Shown piece by piece: positions 6,505 to 9,711 of a stretch of DNA of 9,711 nt (position 1 is its first letter; each line of letters opens with the position of its first letter). Both the position numbers and the translations under genes were made by a program. The notes beneath the pieces are model-generated. The model worked only from the letters and a program-made list of their open reading frames with translations, was not told where the DNA came from and made no database searches. The stretch covers positions 1-9,711 of the forward strand of contig JAJRYL010000198.1 of assembly GCA_024275855.1 (NCBI GenBank), given 5' to 3'. This DNA is from Deltaproteobacteria bacterium (GTDB taxonomy: Bacteria; Desulfobacterota; GWC2-55-46; JADFVP01).

Positions 6505-6538
6505 TTACGCTCCTGCTGTTTATACTATCGCTATTTAT

Positions 6539-6548
6539 GAGTTAACTC
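6539..6548. repeat. Perfect 10-bp palindrome GAGTTAACTC
   Basis: A perfect inverted repeat lies in the 105-bp gap (6505-6609) between the TPR/SLH gene and the LPP20-like gene. It could be an operator half-site pair, but a single 10-bp palindrome is expected by chance at low frequency. I see no convincing terminator or promoter elsewhere in this gap. Confidence 0.25.
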
Positions 6549-6609
6549 TGTGACCTGAGACCCAATTCCTCAATCCGGCAGACGACTTTATAATCCGGAA
6601 ACGGCAAAC

Positions 6610-7833
6610 CTACTTTACCCTTATCTTCTGGCGAAGCACCCTTACGGCAAGCAGCGCCTCGGTGCCGGAAACAGGTTCGTCCGGCCTGAACTCTCCTGAG
6701 AGTTCGGTATCCATAAGGCCGCGTGTAGTTACGTTCATAACCGCGTTGTACCACGCCGATGTAGGCGAAACATCAGGATACGGCGAACTCTTGTGCCCGA
6801 AGAAAGAGGCGGCTATCGCCTCATTTCCTGTAAGCTTAACCAGAATATCTTCAAGTATAAGGGCGAAATCCCTGCGCATTACGGCTTCGTTCGGATTAAA
6901 ATGGAAGGTGCCGGTATTATTATCATAAGTAAGCTCAAGCCCCCGTACCTTCCACTTAAGCGTAGTTAGAATCTCGTCCTTAAAAGGATTATTACCAATA
7001 TCGTCCGGCATGTTGATCGGCTTTAACCCGGCGACTTCGGACTTAACGGGAATGGCCCCGGCAAAGAGCCTCTCTATTCCAAGCTCCGCTACCAGAAGGG
7101 CCGCCATATCGCCCCTCGGAACGGACTTCATAAGGGCAATCTCCCTACCTACGCCGGCAACCATTCTGCCGCCCATAGCGCGCACGGCACGGTCGGCGAG
7201 TTTCCACTCGACATCCGCCGGCTCGCTCCATTTAGAGTCCTGCCTGGCGTCTAAAACAGCGGCGAAACTGTCGCGGGCCCGCGCAAAATCGCGCGCCTCT
7301 ATAGCCGCCATGCCCATAAAGTAGTCGGCGGCCTCAACCCCGTCGTAGTACAGGAGCAACGGCTCTTTAACATCGAGTTTTTTTGCCGACTTGTACGCCT
7401 TGCCAACGGTATTGAACCAACCCTTCGGTTTAAGAGCCGTGTACAGGCGCATAGTGGCAAGCTGATGGGCAAACTCTTCCTCCGCGCTCACTGTACGCTT
7501 ATTGGCCTGATATAGCCCGTCGTACGCCTTATAGACGACTGAGTGTTTAAAATCCATACCGAACTCTCGTCTTGCCCTCAGGGCTATGGCGAGAGAACGG
7601 CCATCTATTCCCGGCGCGTAGTCGGCGTTGCAGTAGACCGCCCTGTTGAACTTGTCAAGCGCTGAATCAATCTTTCCTTTTTCAAGCAGTTCCATGCCTC
7701 TTACATAATGAAACTGCGGGTTATCTTCCGGTGTCGGACACCTTACATCCTTTTTGGCGCAACCCGCCGTTAAAAGCAGCGTTAAAACTAAAAGAGTAAA
7801 GACGGAATTACGGATATACTTTGAATAAAACAC
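6610..7833 (-). CDS. Lipoprotein with TPR repeats and C-terminal SLH-like domains
   Basis: This is a predicted lipoprotein of 407 residues. The signal peptide ends in LLTAGC, with lipidated Cys25 followed by Ala, which suggests the outer membrane. A TPR unit is clear at about 41-74 (YVRGMELLEKGKIDSALDKF), and another helical repeat lies near 172-200. The C-terminal part has SLH-like units: a PRGDMAALLVAELG helix at 239-252, a unit at about 279-335 with RRDFALILEDIL, and a clear last unit at about 352-401 with YPDVSPTSAWYNAV, RGLM, FRPDEPVS and TEALL. SLH domains usually bind peptidoglycan or its attached polymers, so the protein may tie the outer membrane to the wall (inference). The start is GTG at 7833 with GAGG 6 nt upstream, only 9 bp after the CsgG-type gene, so the two are co-transcribed. 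It occupies the place of the small DUF4810 lipoprotein in Neisseria-type CsgG loci. Confidence 0.85.
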   Translation of the reverse strand: MFYSKYIRNSVFTLLVLTLLLTAGCAKKDVRCPTPEDNPQFHYVRGMELLEKGKIDSALDKFNRAVYCNADYAPGIDGRSLAIALRARREFGMDFKHSVVYKAYDGLYQANKRTVSAEEEFAHQLATMRLYTALKPKGWFNTVGKAYKSAKKLDVKEPLLLYYDGVEAADYFMGMAAIEARDFARARDSFAAVLDARQDSKWSEPADVEWKLADRAVRAMGGRMVAGVGREIALMKSVPRGDMAALLVAELGIERLFAGAIPVKSEVAGLKPINMPDDIGNNPFKDEILTTLKWKVRGLELTYDNNTGTFHFNPNEAVMRRDFALILEDILVKLTGNEAIAASFFGHKSSPYPDVSPTSAWYNAVMNVTTRGLMDTELSGEFRPDEPVSGTEALLAVRVLRQKIRVK

Positions 7834-7842
7834 GCTTAACCT

Positions 7843-8805
7843 CTACTTTTGGGTCCTGACTATGTCGCCTTTTTTAAAGCCGGAGCCTGACTTAAGCTTT
7901 GCCTCCGAGACGTTAAGCCCCTGATGCTCTATAATCTTTACCGTACCTATCTTACGCTGACTTTTACCGATTACCCGCCCTGTTACCGGGTCTACAAGGT
8001 CGGCGCCCGGCCTGTAGACGTTCAGCACCTTGCCGGGTCTAAAACGCGATTTGGTTCCGGCGCGTATGTAGACCATGTCGCCATCTACCGCAAGCACGTA
8101 CGACTGAAAAGGTTCGTCGTTCAGCTTCTTTATCATCCGGACCATCGCCTTGGTAAGCGCGTCTCTAATAGCGCCGTCCCTGATGCTCGCGTCCGCCGTA
8201 CTCTTAGAGCCGAACCCGAGCATCGAACCCGTCTTTTTCCTATACTCGCCGTAACCGGTATCGGCCACAAGGCTTCTGCCGCTCTCAATATCTACAAGGG
8301 CGTAATCGACCTGAACCTTGGCTATAAGCGTCTTCGATTTTGAAAGAAGGTGTTTTGACCCCTCTTCTACTTCGGCATAAGAGGTAACCGCCCCCGATAT
8401 CCTGTAATCGATATCCTCAAAACCGCGAGTGGAGTCTTTTTTGCCCCTCCTTAAAGCCCCGGTCTGTTCAAGTGCCGTTATCTTCTCCTGCTCCCTTAGC
8501 TCCCTTTCGGTAAGCAGAATAGGTTCGAGCCCCGCTTTTTTCACTATGCTTCTAAGTATCTCGGTCGCGGCCCCGCCTACATCCATAACCTTGCTCGGCG
8601 TCTTGTTCTCGAACGCTACTATAGCTATATTGTAGAGCGGCCCCCGGTACATGTTACCAATATCCTCAAGCGCGTTACCGGTTTTTGTAAGGGTTACGTC
8701 GTCTTTTACCAAACCCTTTGTCCGTGGCGCGCAACCTGCGGTCACTATAAGCATAACTGCAAAAAAGCATAACAGAACAGGTCTAAAAGTAAACCCTTTT
8801 ATCAT
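7843..8805 (-). CDS. CsgG-family lipoprotein with FlgT-C-like tail
   Basis: This is a 320-residue lipoprotein whose signal peptide ends in IVTAGC, with lipidated Cys25 followed by Ala. Residues about 59-228 fit the CsgG family: NIAIVAFENKT at the first strand, a helix with GGAATEILRSIV, LLTERELREQEKI, then DYRISGAVTSY and a VDYALVDIESG strand pair. CsgG in curli systems forms an outer-membrane secretion pore, but relatives such as LpoB and FlgO are periplasmic lipoproteins without a pore. Residues about 236-318 resemble the FlgT C-terminal domain (VYIRAG, a DPVTGRVIG turn, FKKGDIV). The start at 8805 is chosen over an upstream TTG at 8847, because AAGGAGG lies 5 nt before it and the signal peptide begins there. 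No curli genes are present, so I would not call it a curli secretin. Confidence 0.88.
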   Translation of the reverse strand: MIKGFTFRPVLLCFFAVMLIVTAGCAPRTKGLVKDDVTLTKTGNALEDIGNMYRGPLYNIAIVAFENKTPSKVMDVGGAATEILRSIVKKAGLEPILLTERELREQEKITALEQTGALRRGKKDSTRGFEDIDYRISGAVTSYAEVEEGSKHLLSKSKTLIAKVQVDYALVDIESGRSLVADTGYGEYRKKTGSMLGFGSKSTADASIRDGAIRDALTKAMVRMIKKLNDEPFQSYVLAVDGDMVYIRAGTKSRFRPGKVLNVYRPGADLVDPVTGRVIGKSQRKIGTVKIIEHQGLNVSEAKLKSGSGFKKGDIVRTQK

Positions 8806-8810
8806 TGTGT

Positions 8811-8817
8811 CCTCCTT
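8811..8817 (-). promoter_or_regulatory. Strong ribosome-binding site deciding the CsgG-type gene start
   Basis: AAGGAGG on the minus strand is 5 nt upstream of ATG at 8805. It rules against the longer reading from TTG at 8847, which would put 14 polar residues ahead of the signal peptide. Confidence 0.85.
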
Positions 8818-8886
8818 CATAAACGGCTGTGCAATACCGCTGTTCAAGTTGTAAAAACGGCGAAGCAGTTTGCGACTTTCAAATAA

Positions 8887-9711
8887 CTACTCTCCGGCGG
8901 TATTCCCGTCTTCGGGCTTACCTTCTGTTTGCTCATTTTTCCGCCTACTGTCGTTCTTTGCCTTATCTCTCTTCTTTCTTTTGACTTCTCTTCCCGGGCC
9001 CGTTGGCAGCGTATTTATAATTCTGTCTACCATATCTATCGACTCTAACCTCAGATGAATGCCAAAGGCTTGCGTAAGTAGTTTTTCTCCGAGGTAGAGA
9101 GCCGCCGCGTCCCGCGCCTTCTCCGTGGCTATCACACGCGTCAGGTGCCATGAGCCGATTCCGGGAATCTCTTTAAGGCTCTTAATAGCATCGAACGGTA
9201 CGGTGTCCGCGCCTTCGCTCATCATAAAGGGCAACGAGACCGCACCGGCGGCTGCCGCTGAAAAGAGGCTCTTGACACCAAGACCTTTTGCCCATACCAC
9301 CCTGCCAGTTGACGCCTCTACAAGCCTGAAACCGGCCCTGACCCTCTTTACATTTACAAGCCCGGTTGTAACGTCTTCGAAATCGAGCAGATAACCGTAC
9401 ACAAGGCCGTCTACCCCGAGAACAGCGCCCAACTTCTGCGGCGTAAGCAGCTCAAGCTGAGACCCGAGCGTTACTCCGGTCTTATCCATTAACAGCCTGT
9501 CCACTGTATCGAGAGGCAGGGTCTTGTAGTAACCCTGCTCTATCCGCTCGGCCATCAGCTCTCTTACGGTAACAGGCCCCTCTACGTCGTTCGTAACATT
9601 ATACATCGGCAAAACGGCTACCGTATAGATCGGATTAGAGATATCGGGCGCTCCGCGCCACTTTACCCTCTGTACGCCTCCGCCGCATCCTCCTGCCGTT
9701 ATTACCGTCAA
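8887..9711 (-). CDS. GNA1162/DUF799-type lipoprotein (5' end cut by window edge)
   Basis: This is the C-terminal 274 or so residues of a probable lipoprotein. The first visible residues, (L)TVITAGGCGGG, look like the end of a lipoprotein signal peptide, with Cys9 as the lipidation site. The TTG at the edge is therefore probably an internal Leu codon and the start lies outside. The core at about 28-150 matches the GNA1162/DUF799 family: VAVLPMYNVTNDVEGP, IEQGYYKTLPLDTVDRLL, LGAVLGVDGLVYGYL and a closing STGRVVWAKG strand. Family folds resemble LpoB and CsgG periplasmic domains. A small apolar stretch lies at about 150-163. The last 37 residues are rich in Lys, Arg, Glu and Asp and are probably disordered. 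In Neisseria, members are encoded beside a CsgG-type lipoprotein, and the same pairing is seen here, with an 81-bp gap. Confidence 0.82.
   Translation of the reverse strand: MTVITAGGCGGGVQRVKWRGAPDISNPIYTVAVLPMYNVTNDVEGPVTVRELMAERIEQGYYKTLPLDTVDRLLMDKTGVTLGSQLELLTPQKLGAVLGVDGLVYGYLLDFEDVTTGLVNVKRVRAGFRLVEASTGRVVWAKGLGVKSLFSAAAAGAVSLPFMMSEGADTVPFDAIKSLKEIPGIGSWHLTRVIATEKARDAAALYLGEKLLTQAFGIHLRLESIDMVDRIINTLPTGPGREVKRKKRDKAKNDSRRKNEQTEGKPEDGNTAGE

Noticed and set aside
6519..6548. Possible promoter TTAACT-15 bp-TATAAA before the LPP20-like gene
   Set aside because: The spacer is short, and the start point would fall in the ribosome-binding site, leaving an untranslatable leader.
6101..6553. 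150-codon open frame on the plus strand
   Set aside because: It is antisense to the LPP20-like gene, with Ser/Thr/Ala-rich low-information protein and no ribosome-binding site that I could see.
7843..8805. Curli secretion channel (csgG proper)
   Set aside because: No csgA, csgB, csgE or csgF-like gene is in the window, and the FlgT-C-like tail is not part of CsgG. The family assignment is kept but the curli role is not.
8818..8847. Possible promoter TTGAAC-18 bp-TTTATG upstream of the CsgG-type gene
   Set aside because: The -10 matches only 3/6, and initiation would fall inside the AAGGAGG ribosome-binding site.
1..9711. CRISPR arrays, tRNA/rRNA genes, insertion sequences or phage genes
   Set aside because: I saw no regularly spaced repeats, cloverleaf-like segments, transposase motifs or terminal inverted repeats. 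The window is tightly packed with housekeeping-style envelope genes.

Overview
The window reads as a piece of a diderm (Gram-negative-type) bacterial chromosome. It encodes at least three lipoproteins with lipobox signal peptides (a fourth is probable at the right edge), an outer-membrane beta-barrel ending in Phe, and an Mla/MCE lipid-transport cassette. G+C is moderate by eye, and ATA is strikingly favoured for Ile (21 of 33 Ile codons in the histidine kinase gene). With the family content this suggests a Desulfobacterota/Nitrospirota-like lineage, but the taxonomy is a guess. All ten genes lie on the minus strand, so transcription runs from high to low coordinates. There are no RNA genes, mobile elements or CRISPR arrays, and no gene-free stretch exceeds about 105 bp.

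In transcription order, the right half (9711 to 4848) is an envelope module. It holds a GNA1162/DUF799-type lipoprotein cut by the window edge, a CsgG-type lipoprotein with a FlgT-C-like tail, a TPR lipoprotein ending in SLH-like repeats, an exported LPP20/FlgP-like protein, and a small beta-barrel outer-membrane protein. The barrel gene probably has its own promoter, following a weak terminator.

The left half (4749 to 1) is an MlaE-like permease, an MlaF-position ABC subunit, an MlaD-like MCE protein, a TPR lipoprotein, and a REC-HisKA-HATPase hybrid kinase whose start codon overlaps the TPR gene by 4 bp and which runs off the left edge.

The most notable finding is the ABC subunit at 3253..3930. 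It is an intact 225-residue ORF in the right operon position with the right fold landmarks, yet Walker A, Q-loop, signature, Walker B/catalytic Glu, D-loop and H-loop are all replaced. It looks like a pseudo-ATPase. The permease beside it also has Lys where I expect Glu in the segment thought to contact the ATPase. The cassette may therefore be a lipid-transport machine that does not hydrolyse ATP, or one that borrows an ATPase from elsewhere. No MlaC or MlaB is present. The neighbouring lipoproteins and barrel could provide the periplasmic and outer-membrane parts, but that is inference from position only.
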